A stretch of DNA of 43,674 nucleotides, taken from the NCBI GenBank assembly GCA_011369445.1, contig DRQF01000211.1, positions 1 through 43,674 on the forward strand, read 5' to 3'. Source of the stretch: Planctomycetota bacterium. GTDB taxonomy: Bacteria; Planctomycetota; GCA-002687715; DRQF01. Shown piece after piece: positions 18,531 to 27,612 of the stretch. Each line of letters opens with the position of its first letter. The first letter of the stretch is position 1. Position numbers and translations under genes: made by a program. Below the pieces are notes generated by a model that saw only the letters and a program-made list of their open reading frames with translations, was not told the DNA's origin and ran no database searches.

Positions 18531-19376
18531 GCGGGAGCGAACCGGTCGCGCCAAGACATACAGACCGGTCAGGATCAATGCCCCGCCAATCAAGGATGTC
18601 CCCGACGGCACCTGGGAGAGCAGAAGCCAGCCCAACACCATGCCGAAGAGCGGGCCCGTGAGAGTCGCCGCCGTGGCCCGGGCCGCCCCGGCTCGGCTCA
18701 AGCCCAAGGTGATGGCCCACTGACCGAGAAGAGCACTTCCCGTCACCAGAAGATGCCCCACCACCTCGCGCCCACACCGCGGTAGGGCCGAGGCGCCGGC
18801 CGACCAAGTTCCGGGGAGCGCGAAAAGTACGCTGACCGCCGGGAACCAAAACATGATGGCAATGCGAGACTCCGTTTCGGAGAGCCTCCTCACGGTCATG
18901 TAGGCCAAAGCGGACAGAACAGCCCCCCCCAACGCGATCATCGCCGCGGGCGAGAGTTGACCTTCGGGACGGACGACGAATGCGACCCCCACGAGACCCA
19001 AGACGGCGGCCCGATACGTCCGACCGGAAGTGACTTCTCGAAGAAGCCAGGGGGCCAGGAGAGCCACCCAAAGCGGGTGGGTGTACTGAATGAGGATGGC
19101 GTCCCCGATCGGAAGGGTCTGCGCTGACCAGTAGTAGATCGAAAGCGCCGCGGAGCCCAGCAGACCCCGGACGAGGAGAAGCCCTCGACGCCGTCCGAGA
19201 AGCGAGACCCTTCTCCTTGTGGCGATGACAACGAGGATCGCGGAAACCATGACTCCACGGGAAAAGACGATCGCCTGGCTGGGCGTCTCGGGCAGCAACC
19301 AGCGGACCGTCGCCGCCATGAACGAGAAACTGGCTGCCGAGAGGACCATGAAGAAGATGGCAGGCACGGCGTTCAA
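18525..19376 (-). CDS. DMT-superfamily (EamA) transporter
   Basis: A 283-residue protein with about ten hydrophobic helices in two five-helix repeats, the EamA/RhaT layout. Examples are SAASFSFMAATVRWL, GRTYRAAVLGLVGVAFVV and a final LIGGALILTGLYVLA. It likely exports a small metabolite such as an amino acid or nucleotide-related compound across the inner membrane; the substrate is unknown. No ATG fits well at the N-terminus. A TTG at 19376 overlaps the stop of the gene before it (TTGA), and a GTG at 19367 is an alternative. The end overlaps the ABC-F gene: the stop (complement of TCA at 18525-18527) lies inside that gene's last codon. Confidence 0.82.
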   Translation of the reverse strand: MNAVPAIFFMVLSAASFSFMAATVRWLLPETPSQAIVFSRGVMVSAILVVIATRRRVSLLGRRRGLLLVRGLLGSAALSIYYWSAQTLPIGDAILIQYTHPLWVALLAPWLLREVTSGRTYRAAVLGLVGVAFVVRPEGQLSPAAMIALGGAVLSALAYMTVRRLSETESRIAIMFWFPAVSVLFALPGTWSAGASALPRCGREVVGHLLVTGSALLGQWAITLGLSRAGAARATAATLTGPLFGMVLGWLLLSQVPSGTSLIGGALILTGLYVLARPVRSRS

Positions 19377-21364
19377 GGTCGCCGAAGCGGTTCGGACTGC
19401 GGGATGACGACCCGCAGTTCCTTGAAGACGCTCACCGCCGAGGGCTCGAGGCCCTCGGTGTCGCTCACCCTGTCGTACGCAACCACCCAGAGCCAGCACC
19501 GCCCCTTCGACGGGCCGTCCAACAGGGTCACGGATTCGAGCATGTCCCTCAGACGCTCGTGGAATCGATCATCGTCGAACTCGCCGCTCCAGTACTTCTG
19601 CCCTCGGTATCGCGAGAATCGGATCTCGGAGATCGGGGCCATGACATGCAGATCGATCCGTTCGAGACCGCGGGCGTCGATTTCCAGATCCAGGTCGGTG
19701 ACGTTCGTGATGACATCCTGCGCGGTGACGTCGCGGCCATCCTGAATGAGACGGATCGGAAGCCTTGGCATCGAAACGTATCGGGCATATCCGCCTTCCA
19801 GGATGCGCGGCGGTAGAAAGCTCACCTTGCGGTTCACGAGATCCATCCATAGAGCGGAAAGCGGTACTCCCTCGTGATGCAACCAGGGGGCGATCGGTGT
19901 TTGGTCCGTGTAGGACGGGCCGAATTTTTCGGTCAGGAAGACCGGGTAGACGGATTTCGTGCCATCCGAAAAAGGGGGCAACTGGCTCTGCCCCATTCCC
20001 ACGGCGTAGAAAGCGCTCGCACCGTCGTAGGGCATGACGTTATAGACGAAGACCAAATCGTTCCCGGCACGCTCGATCTGATGCCTGAGTTCAATGGAGA
20101 GACGCGCCGAGGCGTCGTAGTCCGCAAGGTTGTCGTTCAGTCGGACCGCCGACATCGCCGCCAAGCCGATCACGACCACGGACGCCAGGTTCGGCAGGCG
20201 GGAGCGGGAAGCCATGGCACCGTAGACGCCGGCAATCGCCCACATCACCGTGTACCATCGCTGCGCCGTGCCCCCGTGCACCGTGCTGTCGACCGCGAGA
20301 ATCGGCGCGATGTGAAGGATCGCGAAGACAAACAACCACCCTCCCATCCGTCTCCCTTCGGACTTCGGGGATTTGAAGAGAGCCAGGAAGGTTAGAGCCG
20401 TCAACAGGGCCATCTGTGCCCAGCGCACAGGCTCCAATTCGAAGGAAGCGGCGAGCCCCCCGTCCCCCGGAATGAAGAGGTCACTGAGGGCGCCGCCCCA
20501 CTCTCCGAGAACATCCAAGGTGCCCGTGTTCCTCACCGGAAGCCCTTGGAGGGCGGCGATCCTGGCATACCCACCGATCCACGTGCCCAAAACGATCCGT
20601 TTGCAGAGAAGATAGATCACGAAAGGCGCGGTCAGGAAACACCAGTCGCGGAACGCGCGGAGATCGCGGCGACCATGGGCGAGGTCCAGCAGAAAGATCA
20701 ACACCACGAGGAAAAGCGCCGTCTCTCGATAGAACACAGCCACGAGGACGATCGCAAACTCCAACCACGGCAACCCCGCACGACCTTGCTCCCGTAACTC
20801 CCGGTCCATGCGTCGCAGGTGGACGAGGGCGCCGAGAAACATGAAGGCCGTGCAGACGACGGTGCATCGCCCAGCAAACCACGAGATGTTGTTGGCCGCC
20901 CAGGGATTGACGATGAAGAGGATCGTGGAAAGCGCCGCGAAGCGAGCACCGATCAGATGTCGAAGAACCAGGTAGCCCAATCCGACGGCCAAGACATGCC
21001 AAACGAGATTTTCCACCAGATAGAGGCTCGCCTGCGCGCCCAGCAAGTTGGCGTCGATGCAAAACGACCAGGTGAAAAGCGGGCGGTAGAACTCGATCGT
21101 CCAGGTGTCGCAAAACGGTCGGACGAAGTTGCGTACGAGCCCATCCATGATTCCCGTCTCGGCGCCGCGCGCGATCAGGAGGAAGTCGTCACTCTTGAAT
21201 TCGGCCTCGTGGTGAAAAAGGAAGGGCACGACGGACAGGAGTGCGAACAGGACTGCACCGACCCAAGGTGCGAGTCGCTCGACCGGGGTCCATCGACGGT
21301 GAAAACGACCGATGTGGTCGTCGAGTGCAACCAGGAGGCGAACCATGGCCGGGGACTCTACCAT
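19373..21364 (-). CDS. Multi-pass membrane protein, GT-C glycosyltransferase-like
   Basis: A 663-residue protein with about eleven transmembrane helices in the first ~430 residues and a soluble C-terminal domain of ~230 residues. The first external loop has FKSDDFLLIARG, which resembles the acidic D-D/D-E motif of PMT/ArnT-type GT-C enzymes, and NPWAANNISWFAGR and FYRETALFLV fit the same plan. These enzymes move a sugar from a lipid carrier to an acceptor outside the cytoplasmic membrane. That is an inference; the acceptor is unknown. The ATG at 21364 is chosen because AAGGAT lies 8 bases upstream; 21346 is the alternative. The downstream DMT gene overlaps it by 4 bases. Confidence 0.7.
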   Translation of the reverse strand: MVESPAMVRLLVALDDHIGRFHRRWTPVERLAPWVGAVLFALLSVVPFLFHHEAEFKSDDFLLIARGAETGIMDGLVRNFVRPFCDTWTIEFYRPLFTWSFCIDANLLGAQASLYLVENLVWHVLAVGLGYLVLRHLIGARFAALSTILFIVNPWAANNISWFAGRCTVVCTAFMFLGALVHLRRMDRELREQGRAGLPWLEFAIVLVAVFYRETALFLVVLIFLLDLAHGRRDLRAFRDWCFLTAPFVIYLLCKRIVLGTWIGGYARIAALQGLPVRNTGTLDVLGEWGGALSDLFIPGDGGLAASFELEPVRWAQMALLTALTFLALFKSPKSEGRRMGGWLFVFAILHIAPILAVDSTVHGGTAQRWYTVMWAIAGVYGAMASRSRLPNLASVVVIGLAAMSAVRLNDNLADYDASARLSIELRHQIERAGNDLVFVYNVMPYDGASAFYAVGMGQSQLPPFSDGTKSVYPVFLTEKFGPSYTDQTPIAPWLHHEGVPLSALWMDLVNRKVSFLPPRILEGGYARYVSMPRLPIRLIQDGRDVTAQDVITNVTDLDLEIDARGLERIDLHVMAPISEIRFSRYRGQKYWSGEFDDDRFHERLRDMLESVTLLDGPSKGRCWLWVVAYDRVSDTEGLEPSAVSVFKELRVVIPQSEPLRRP

Positions 21365-21416
21365 GGGCCCAATCCTTTGCAATCGCCGGGGTCATCCGCT
21401 ATCGTTTCGCCATCCC

Positions 21417-22085
21417 ATGAAGAATCGCAAACACATACTCGTCGGCATCGCCGGTGGATCGGCATCGGGCAAGACCCTCGTGGCGCATCGTATCGCCCGT
21501 GAGTTGGGATCGCGCCGTGTCGTGGTCATCCCTCTCGACGCCTACTATCGGGAGCTTGGTCACCTGCCTCTCGAAGAACGCGCACGGGTCAATTTCGATC
21601 ACCCCGACGCCTTCGATTTCGAGCTCCTCGAAACTCATATCCGCGCACTCCTTCGCGGCGAGCCCGTTGAGGTGCCCATATACGACTATGCGCATCACAA
21701 TCGGCGTCCGGAGACCATGAGCGTTCGTGATCACGCCATCATTGTCCTCGAGGGCATCCTCATCTTCTGGCATGAACGACTGCGCTCACTCATGGACATG
21801 AAGATCTTCGTCGACACTCCGGACGACGTACGTCTTTTGCGCCGCATCCGGCGTGACATCCTGGAGCGCGGTCGGAAGCTCGAGGGTGTCCTCAGCCAAT
21901 ACGAGTCCGACGTGCGGCCCATGCATCAGGTGTTCATCGAACCGACGAAGCGCCACGCGGACATCATCATCCCCGAGGGCGGAGAAAACAGGATCGCCAT
22001 CGACATCGTGCGAGCGAAGTTCGGCGAGCTTTTGCGCGGCATCCCCGAGCCCGAGTCGCTCCGCTCGCGCACGGCGGAGACATGA
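21417..22085 (+). CDS. udk: Uridine kinase
   Basis: A 222-residue kinase with the P-loop GIAGGSASGKT (about residues 10-20), a PLDAYYREL segment, and IYDYAHHNR followed by IVLEGILIFW, all typical of uridine/cytidine kinase. It phosphorylates uridine or cytidine with ATP or GTP in pyrimidine salvage. The ATG at 21417 has no Shine-Dalgarno match. The divergent gap to the membrane protein is only 52 bases, so a leaderless or nearly leaderless mRNA is possible. The next gene begins in an ATGA overlap. Confidence 0.93.
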   Translation: MKNRKHILVGIAGGSASGKTLVAHRIARELGSRRVVVIPLDAYYRELGHLPLEERARVNFDHPDAFDFELLETHIRALLRGEPVEVPIYDYAHHNRRPETMSVRDHAIIVLEGILIFWHERLRSLMDMKIFVDTPDDVRLLRRIRRDILERGRKLEGVLSQYESDVRPMHQVFIEPTKRHADIIIPEGGENRIAIDIVRAKFGELLRGIPEPESLRSRTAET

Positions 22086-23461
22086 ATAGAGTTCTCTGGG
22101 TCTGCTGCGTGGGCCTCACCCCGGATCTCGTCGACGACCGCACGCCCACGCTCTCATCGATTCGGAACGAAGGCGGACTCAGGCCCTTGACTCCGCCGCT
22201 TCCAGCCGTGACGTGTACCTCCCAAAGTTCTCTTCTCACGGGAGGCCTTCCCTCCCAACACGGCGTGGTCGGCAACGGGTGGTACTTCCGGGATCTCGCC
22301 GAGGTCTGGTTCTGGCGACAGTCGAATCGTCTGGTCCAGGGAAAAAAGATCTGGCACGAGGCCCGCGAACGCAACTCGGGATTCACGGTCTGCAACATGT
22401 TTTGGTGGTACAACATGTACGCTGACGTGGACTGGTCTCTCACACCAAGGCCCCTTTACTTCGCGGACGGCCGCAAGCTGCCCGGTGTCTACGGCAGCCC
22501 CTATGGCTTTCGGAAATCCATCGAGCAGGAGTTCTCGACGTTTCCTCTGTTCCAGTTTTGGGGACCCGGTGCTGGAATCCAGTCCACGCAGTGGATCCTC
22601 GATGCGACGCGCTTCGCGATGCGCACGGTCGATCCCCATCTGATGCTCGTCTATCTCCCCCACCTCGACTACGACTTCCAGCGATACGGTCCCGACGCGC
22701 AGGTCTCTCGTCAGCAGGTCGAGGTCCTCGACGCGGCGATGACTCCTCTCGTGGAAGACGCACGGCGTCAAGGTCGCAGCATCGTCATCACTTCCGAGTA
22801 CGGAATCACCGAGGTCACGTCACCCGTTCACATCAATCGCGCCCTCAGGGAGGCGGGCTTTCTGGAGACCGTTCCGCTGCTGCACATGGAGAACCTCGAT
22901 GCCGGCGCCTCTCGCGCCTTCGCCGTCGCCGACCACCAGATCGCGCACGTCTACGTGCGCGACGTCAAGGACATCCCTCGCGTCCGACGGGTCCTCGAAG
23001 CTCTCGATGGCGTGGACACCGTTCTCGGCGCCGAGGAGAAGATCAGGGCCGGCCTCGACCATCCCAGGTCGGGGGAATTGGTGGCGGTGGCGGAGAAGAA
23101 GCGTTGGTTCAGCTATTACTTTTGGCTGGACGACTCCCGGGCCCCCGACTACGCGCCCACGGTGGATATCCACAGGAAGCCGGGGTACGACCCGGCAGAA
23201 CTCTTTCTCGATCCCGCAAAACGCTTCATGCCGGTCCGCATCGCCGGCAAGGTCCTGGCCAAGAAACTCAAGTTTCGCACCCTCTTCGATGTCGTCCCCA
23301 TCCACGGCGACCTCGTCCGGGGCTCCCATGGACGACTGCCGGACACCCCTGGGGAAGGGCCCGTCCTCATCGCCGACTCACCTCTTCCGCCGGGGGATGA
23401 ACCGATGCCGATGACCTCAGTCAAGGACTGGGTGCTGAAACTTCTCTTCGCCGAGGGGTAG
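22082..23461 (+). CDS. Alkaline-phosphatase-superfamily phosphodiesterase/nucleotide pyrophosphatase family protein
   Basis: A 459-residue cytosolic protein of the type I phosphodiesterase group. PAVTCTSQSSLLTGG (about residues 40-54) supplies the candidate nucleophile Thr, with QHGVVGNGWYFRDLAE, YLPHLDYDFQRYGP, SEYGIT and ADHQIAHVY as the metal-site segments. The usual first metal Asp (vDG) is replaced by CVGLTP, which I recall as normal for the branch found in ebo-type clusters. Coupling to uridine kinase by a 4-base overlap suggests a nucleotide or nucleotide-sugar substrate, but that is inference. The C-terminal part includes KRWFSYYFWLDD. It ends 2 bases before the convergent DUF1573 gene. 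Confidence 0.82.
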   Translation: MNRVLWVCCVGLTPDLVDDRTPTLSSIRNEGGLRPLTPPLPAVTCTSQSSLLTGGLPSQHGVVGNGWYFRDLAEVWFWRQSNRLVQGKKIWHEARERNSGFTVCNMFWWYNMYADVDWSLTPRPLYFADGRKLPGVYGSPYGFRKSIEQEFSTFPLFQFWGPGAGIQSTQWILDATRFAMRTVDPHLMLVYLPHLDYDFQRYGPDAQVSRQQVEVLDAAMTPLVEDARRQGRSIVITSEYGITEVTSPVHINRALREAGFLETVPLLHMENLDAGASRAFAVADHQIAHVYVRDVKDIPRVRRVLEALDGVDTVLGAEEKIRAGLDHPRSGELVAVAEKKRWFSYYFWLDDSRAPDYAPTVDIHRKPGYDPAELFLDPAKRFMPVRIAGKVLAKKLKFRTLFDVVPIHGDLVRGSHGRLPDTPGEGPVLIADSPLPPGDEPMPMTSVKDWVLKLLFAEG

Positions 23462-23463
23462 GA

Positions 23464-24564
23464 TCATCGCCCGGGTCTTTTGGGACCACTCACGGCCTGC
23501 CAGGGAATCGCAACGGCGCTTTGCCCTGCTCCCTCCAGATGCAGGCGCACTCGTCCCTTCAATCGCTCGTCCGGAGATTCCGGAGACAGCGTCAGGAGGA
23601 CCTCCCAAAGCCGTCCATCCTTTCGCTTCACGACCTGGGCGCGGACGCGCTTCGCGAACCCCTCGAGGCGGACCTCATCGGACACATCGAAGGGGCGACC
23701 ATCCTTTCGACTCAGGCGAATGACCGCACGACGGCTTTCGCCGTGGAGAACGCGGCCGAAGTAGATCTTGCCGGGACGAACATCCAGTTCTCCCTGAACG
23801 CGCGCATGCAACATCACATTCTCGTACGGCAGGTTGCGGTTGCCCGTACGAAGATGCACCGCGGCCGAAAACGGCCCGGGCGGCACATCATCCTTCAGTC
23901 GAACCTTGATCCTCCAGCCGTGGGGGGCCTCGAGCTTCCCGAAGGGAACCTTCTCGAGGATGAAGTCGTCGGACGACTTGATGGTCTCGAGAATCTCGAC
24001 CGTGCGCCCAGGCCTCACCTCGACCCGAAACGTCGCCTCCGGTGTCTTTCCCGCCTGGACGATCCCGAAGTTGAGGTGTTTGGGCTCGACCCGCCAGTCA
24101 CCGAGGATTTCTCCGGTGATCGCGATGACGGCCTGAGGAGTCTTGGGATCATCGCTGCTCACATAACAGTACTTCTGCATCTTTCCGCGCTGCCGCGCGG
24201 TGACGAGGGTGAGCACGAGATCCCTTTCCCCTCCCGCGGGAATGGGCGCGGTGCGATTCGCCATCGTGGCGTTCACGCAACCGCAGGTCACCTTGACGTC
24301 CCGAATGGTCAGGGGCCCGGTCCCGGTGTTCTTGACCTTCACGACAAAACGATCCGTCTCTCCCTGCTCGCGGACACCAAAGTCCCAGTGCGCAGCGGAG
24401 AGTTCGATGCGGGGGGCCTGCGCCGTGAGTTGCCCCGTGAAGGACAGCACCGGGAGGAGTAGACCAAAGAGGATTCTCGACCAATGTCGTGGGTTGTTTC
24501 TCACCGTCGTGGCACTCCGTCTTGCGGCCTGATCCGACTGGCCGGGAAACCTGGGTCCCATCAT
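23464..24564 (-). CDS. Secreted DUF1573 protein
   Basis: A 366-residue protein with a hydrophobic export segment ILFGLLLPVLSFTGQLTA (about residues 31-48). It has an immunoglobulin-like DUF1573 domain (ELSAAHWDFGVREQGE, then KVKNTGTGPLTIRDVKVTCGC at about 50-110) and a second similar domain (HLNFGIVQAGKTPEATFRVE). DUF1573/ASH-like domains are common in planctomycete and Bacteroidota envelope proteins; no activity is known. The ATG at 24564 lies 6 bases past the truB stop but has no ribosome site. A GTG at 24504 has GGAG 10 bases before it and gives a better signal peptide, so it may be the true start. Confidence 0.75.
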   Translation of the reverse strand: MMGPRFPGQSDQAARRSATTVRNNPRHWSRILFGLLLPVLSFTGQLTAQAPRIELSAAHWDFGVREQGETDRFVVKVKNTGTGPLTIRDVKVTCGCVNATMANRTAPIPAGGERDLVLTLVTARQRGKMQKYCYVSSDDPKTPQAVIAITGEILGDWRVEPKHLNFGIVQAGKTPEATFRVEVRPGRTVEILETIKSSDDFILEKVPFGKLEAPHGWRIKVRLKDDVPPGPFSAAVHLRTGNRNLPYENVMLHARVQGELDVRPGKIYFGRVLHGESRRAVIRLSRKDGRPFDVSDEVRLEGFAKRVRAQVVKRKDGRLWEVLLTLSPESPDERLKGRVRLHLEGAGQSAVAIPWQAVSGPKRPGR

Positions 24565-24570
24565 GGGATC

Positions 24571-25461
24571 TCAGCACAGCGAAGCGATGAGCCGCTTCAT
24601 ACGATATGCCCCAATGCCCACGGGAACGACGCGAGCGATGACTTTTTCCTCGCACCACAGGATGCCTTCCACGTCCAGCTGCGCGTCCGGCACCTGAACC
24701 ACCCTCCCCTGCATGAGGGGTGACAGAAGTTCTTTCTCCACCCGCAGAGCCGGCTCATGCCTCAACACCTCTTCCAACGGGAGAACGTCTGCGGGCGAGA
24801 TCTCCTCCGGAGTCTTGGCCGAGGCGACGTCGAGAGACCCGGAGGCCTCGCGACGGAGGGTCTCGACGAATCCTCCGGTTCCCAATCGACGGCCGAGATC
24901 CCGGGCGAGGGATCGCACATAGGTGCCTGGCCCGCACGTCACGCGGAGGCGGAGGAGCGGCCACGCGTATTCGCACACCTCCAGGGCATCGATCCGGACC
25001 GATCGCGGCGGTGCGTCGACCTCCTCTCCAGCCCGTGTCCGCTCGTGGAGCCGACGCCCCCTCACATGCACGGCCGAGTAGCGGGGCGGTACCTGCTGGA
25101 TATCCCCCAGGAAGGCGGACAGCGCCTGCCCCACCTCAGCCTCCGTCGGTGGCTGTGCCCCGACGACCACCTCGATGGGGCCCTCGGCGTCGTCCGTGGC
25201 GCTTCGGGCTCCCAGTCGGATGGTGACCGAATAGATCTTTCGCCCCCGCACCAGGAGATCCTGCACCCTCGTCGCAGCCCCCGCCACCAGTACGAGAAGG
25301 CCGGACGCAAGCGGGTCGAGCGTTCCACAGTGGCCCGCCGACGCCAGCCCAAGTCGCCGGGACACATCGTCCACCACGGCTCGGCTCGTGGGCCCCACCG
25401 GTTTGTCGATGACGACGACACCTTCGACGCCGCCACGCTTTCTTCCCCGTCTTCTCCCCAT
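24571..25461 (-). CDS. truB: tRNA pseudouridine(55) synthase
   Basis: A 296-residue TruB enzyme that makes pseudouridine 55 in the T-loop of tRNAs. The catalytic motif GHCGTLDPLASGLL has Asp49. VIDKPVGPTSRAVV, KIYSVTIRLGARSATDDAEG, RYSAVHVRGRRLHERTR and the C-terminal GPGTYVRSLARDLG are all standard. The N-terminus is short and Arg/Lys-rich. The start at 25461 follows the acetyl-CoA synthetase stop by one base. In many bacteria truB sits beside rbfA and infB; here it is with acs and a DUF1573 gene, so its context is unusual. Confidence 0.95.
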   Translation of the reverse strand: MGRRRGRKRGGVEGVVVIDKPVGPTSRAVVDDVSRRLGLASAGHCGTLDPLASGLLVLVAGAATRVQDLLVRGRKIYSVTIRLGARSATDDAEGPIEVVVGAQPPTEAEVGQALSAFLGDIQQVPPRYSAVHVRGRRLHERTRAGEEVDAPPRSVRIDALEVCEYAWPLLRLRVTCGPGTYVRSLARDLGRRLGTGGFVETLRREASGSLDVASAKTPEEISPADVLPLEEVLRHEPALRVEKELLSPLMQGRVVQVPDAQLDVEGILWCEEKVIARVVPVGIGAYRMKRLIASLC

Positions 25462-25462
25462 G

Positions 25463-27409
25463 TCACATCTGGCCTCGTCCGCGCACCAAGGACTCGACGA
25501 CGCTCGGGTCGGCGAGCGTCGAGGTATCTCCGAGGTCGTGCACGTCGCCCGCAGCCACTTTCCTCAGGATGCGTCGCATGATTTTTCCACTGCGCGTCTT
25601 CGGCAGGGCGTCGGTGAACTGAATCACGTCCGGTGCCGCGATGGGCCCGATCGCCGTCCGCACGGTCTGAATCAATTCGCGCCGAAGTTCGTCCGTCCCC
25701 TCCACGTCGTCGCGAAGCGTGACGAAGGCGTAGATACCCTGTCCCTTGATCTCGTGGGGCATCCCCACGACCGCGGCCTCCGCCACTCCATGATGCTCGA
25801 GCAGCGCGCTCTCCACTTCGGCCGTCCCCATCCGGTGCCCCGACACGTTGAGAACATCGTCCACGCGACCGGTGATCCAGTAGTAGCCGTCCGAGTCCCT
25901 CCGGCAGCCGTCTCCCGTGGCGTAGTAACCTGGAAACCGCCCGAAATAGGTTTCGCGATACCGCTCGTGATTCCCGTAGATCGTCCTCGCGATTCCGGGC
26001 CATGGGAAGGCGATGCAGAGGTTCCCGTCGGCCGGATCGTCGGGGAGGACGCGCCCCTCGTCATCCAGGATGGCGGGCTGGATCCCATAGAAGGGCAGTG
26101 TCGCCGACCCGGGTTTCATGGGAATCGCGCCCGGGAGGGACGAGATGAGGATTCCACCCGTTTCGGTCTGCCACCACGTGTCGACAATGGGGCAGCGTTC
26201 GTCTCCCACGACCTCGTGATACCAGCGCCAAACCTCCGGGTTGATGGGCTCCCCCACGGTTCCCAGCAGACGCAGGGATTTTCGCGAACGCGAGCGCACC
26301 GGCTCCTCACCATGCCGCATGAGAGCGCGGATGGCCGTGGGAGCCGTGTAGAAGATCGTGACACCGTACTTGTCGACGACATCCCAGAATCGGCCGTGAT
26401 CGGGATAGCTGGGGGTCCCACCGAACATGAGAGTCGTTGCCCCGTTCGCGAGAGGCCCGTAGATGATGTAGCTGTGCCCCGTAATCCAGCCGATGTCGGC
26501 CGTACACCAGTAGACATCATCCTTTCGAAGGTCGAAGATCAATTCATGGGTGTAGGAGGCGTACACCAAGTACCCGCCCGCGGTGTGGACGACCCCCTTC
26601 GGTGTCCCGGTCGACCCGGAGGTGTAAAGGATGAACAGGGGGTCCTCGGCGCCGATGATCACCGGCGGGCACGCGTCTTCGACGCCCGGGGCGGCCAGCT
26701 CGACATGGAGCCAGACATCTCGTCCGTCCTGCATCGGAACCTCGCCGCCGGTATGCCTCACGACCAGGACCTTCTCGACGCAATCAACGCCCTCCACCGC
26801 GTCGTCCGTGGTTCGCTTCAAGGGAATCGTCCGTCCACCCCGAACGCCCTCGTCCGCCGTGACGACGAGCTTGCACTCGGCATCGAGGATCCGCTGACGC
26901 AGCGAGGCGGAACTGAAGCCGCCGAACACGATGCTATGGATGGCTCCAATCCGAGCGCAGGCCAACATGACGACAGCCAGATCCGGAATCATCGGCATGT
27001 AGATACAAACCCGATCCCCCCGGCCAACCCCCAACCGTTTCAAGACGTTGGCACAGCGACAAACCCGCCGCAGAAGCTCGACGTAACTGATCCTCTCCTC
27101 CTGCCCCGGCTCGTCCCCTTCCCAAAGAATGGCCGTTCGCTCCCCGTCACCCGCGGCCACGTGCCGATCCAGGCAACTCACCGTGACATTGAGAGTTCCA
27201 TCCTCGAACCACTTCACGGAACCTGCGTGGAAATCCCATTCGAGGACCTTCTCGAAGGGCGTCTCCCAGGCGACTCGACCCGCCACCTCGCTCCAGAACG
27301 ACGTCGGGTCCTTCACGGACCTCTCGTAGTCGCTCCTGTACGCCTCCAATGAGGGGACATGGGCGTTTTGCTGAAAGTCTTTTGAAGGCAGGACATAAGG
27401 GGATTGCAT
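25463..27409 (-). CDS. acsA: Acetyl-coenzyme A synthetase
   Basis: A 648-residue AMP-forming acetyl-CoA synthetase, close to the 652 residues of E. coli Acs. It makes acetyl-CoA from acetate, CoA and ATP via acetyl-AMP. Seen are the AMP-binding loop [11 protein letters not shown] (about 265-276), [30 protein letters not shown] and the C-terminal [10 protein letters not shown], whose Lys609 is at the same number as the acetylation-controlled lysine in the Salmonella enzyme. The ATG at 27409 has AGAGG 7 bases upstream and starts the known N-terminus; the open frame reaches further to 27589. It is the first gene of a tight run with truB and DUF1573. Confidence 0.96.
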   Translation of the reverse strand: MQSPYVLPSKDFQQNAHVPSLEAYRSDYERSVKDPTSFWSEVAGRVAWETPFEKVLEWDFHAGSVKWFEDGTLNVTVSCLDRHVAAGDGERTAILWEGDEPGQEERISYVELLRRVCRCANVLKRLGVGRGDRVCIYMPMIPDLAVVMLACARIGAIHSIVFGGFSSASLRQRILDAECKLVVTADEGVRGGRTIPLKRTTDDAVEGVDCVEKVLVVRHTGGEVPMQDGRDVWLHVELAAPGVEDACPPVIIGAEDPLFILYTSGSTGTPKGVVHTAGGYLVYASYTHELIFDLRKDDVYWCTADIGWITGHSYIIYGPLANGATTLMFGGTPSYPDHGRFWDVVDKYGVTIFYTAPTAIRALMRHGEEPVRSRSRKSLRLLGTVGEPINPEVWRWYHEVVGDERCPIVDTWWQTETGGILISSLPGAIPMKPGSATLPFYGIQPAILDDEGRVLPDDPADGNLCIAFPWPGIARTIYGNHERYRETYFGRFPGYYATGDGCRRDSDGYYWITGRVDDVLNVSGHRMGTAEVESALLEHHGVAEAAVVGMPHEIKGQGIYAFVTLRDDVEGTDELRRELIQTVRTAIGPIAAPDVIQFTDALPKTRSGKIMRRILRKVAAGDVHDLGDTSTLADPSVVESLVRGRGQM

Positions 27410-27493
27410 CGACTGGCCTCTCGCGTGCGTCCGTGGATGCGGCTCGTCGCGCCGCAATCCCAAGTTAATGGGTGGAGCGCTTTTGGCAACCGC

Positions 27494-27523
27494 TTTCGTG
27501 AAGGAGCGTAACTCACGTATAAT
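27494..27523 (+). promoter_or_regulatory. Candidate sigma-70-type promoter for the large secreted protein
   Basis: A perfect TATAAT at 27518-27523 in an otherwise GC-rich gap, with a weak TTTCGT at 27494-27499 at 18-base spacing. The mRNA would start about 83 bases before the ATG at 27613. Confidence 0.45.
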
Positions 27524-27612
27524 CTCCCTGTTCGGCAACCGGGATGCGGGATGCGCCCTCGTCACCCCCGAAGCCAACGAAGCCGTCAATCCATCAAGAA
27601 GGAAATTCGCTC

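Noticed and set aside
25388..27352. A 654-residue plus-strand open frame across the acetyl-CoA synthetase gene
   Set aside because: It is antisense to acsA, has no domain, and its length follows from the GC-rich codon pattern.
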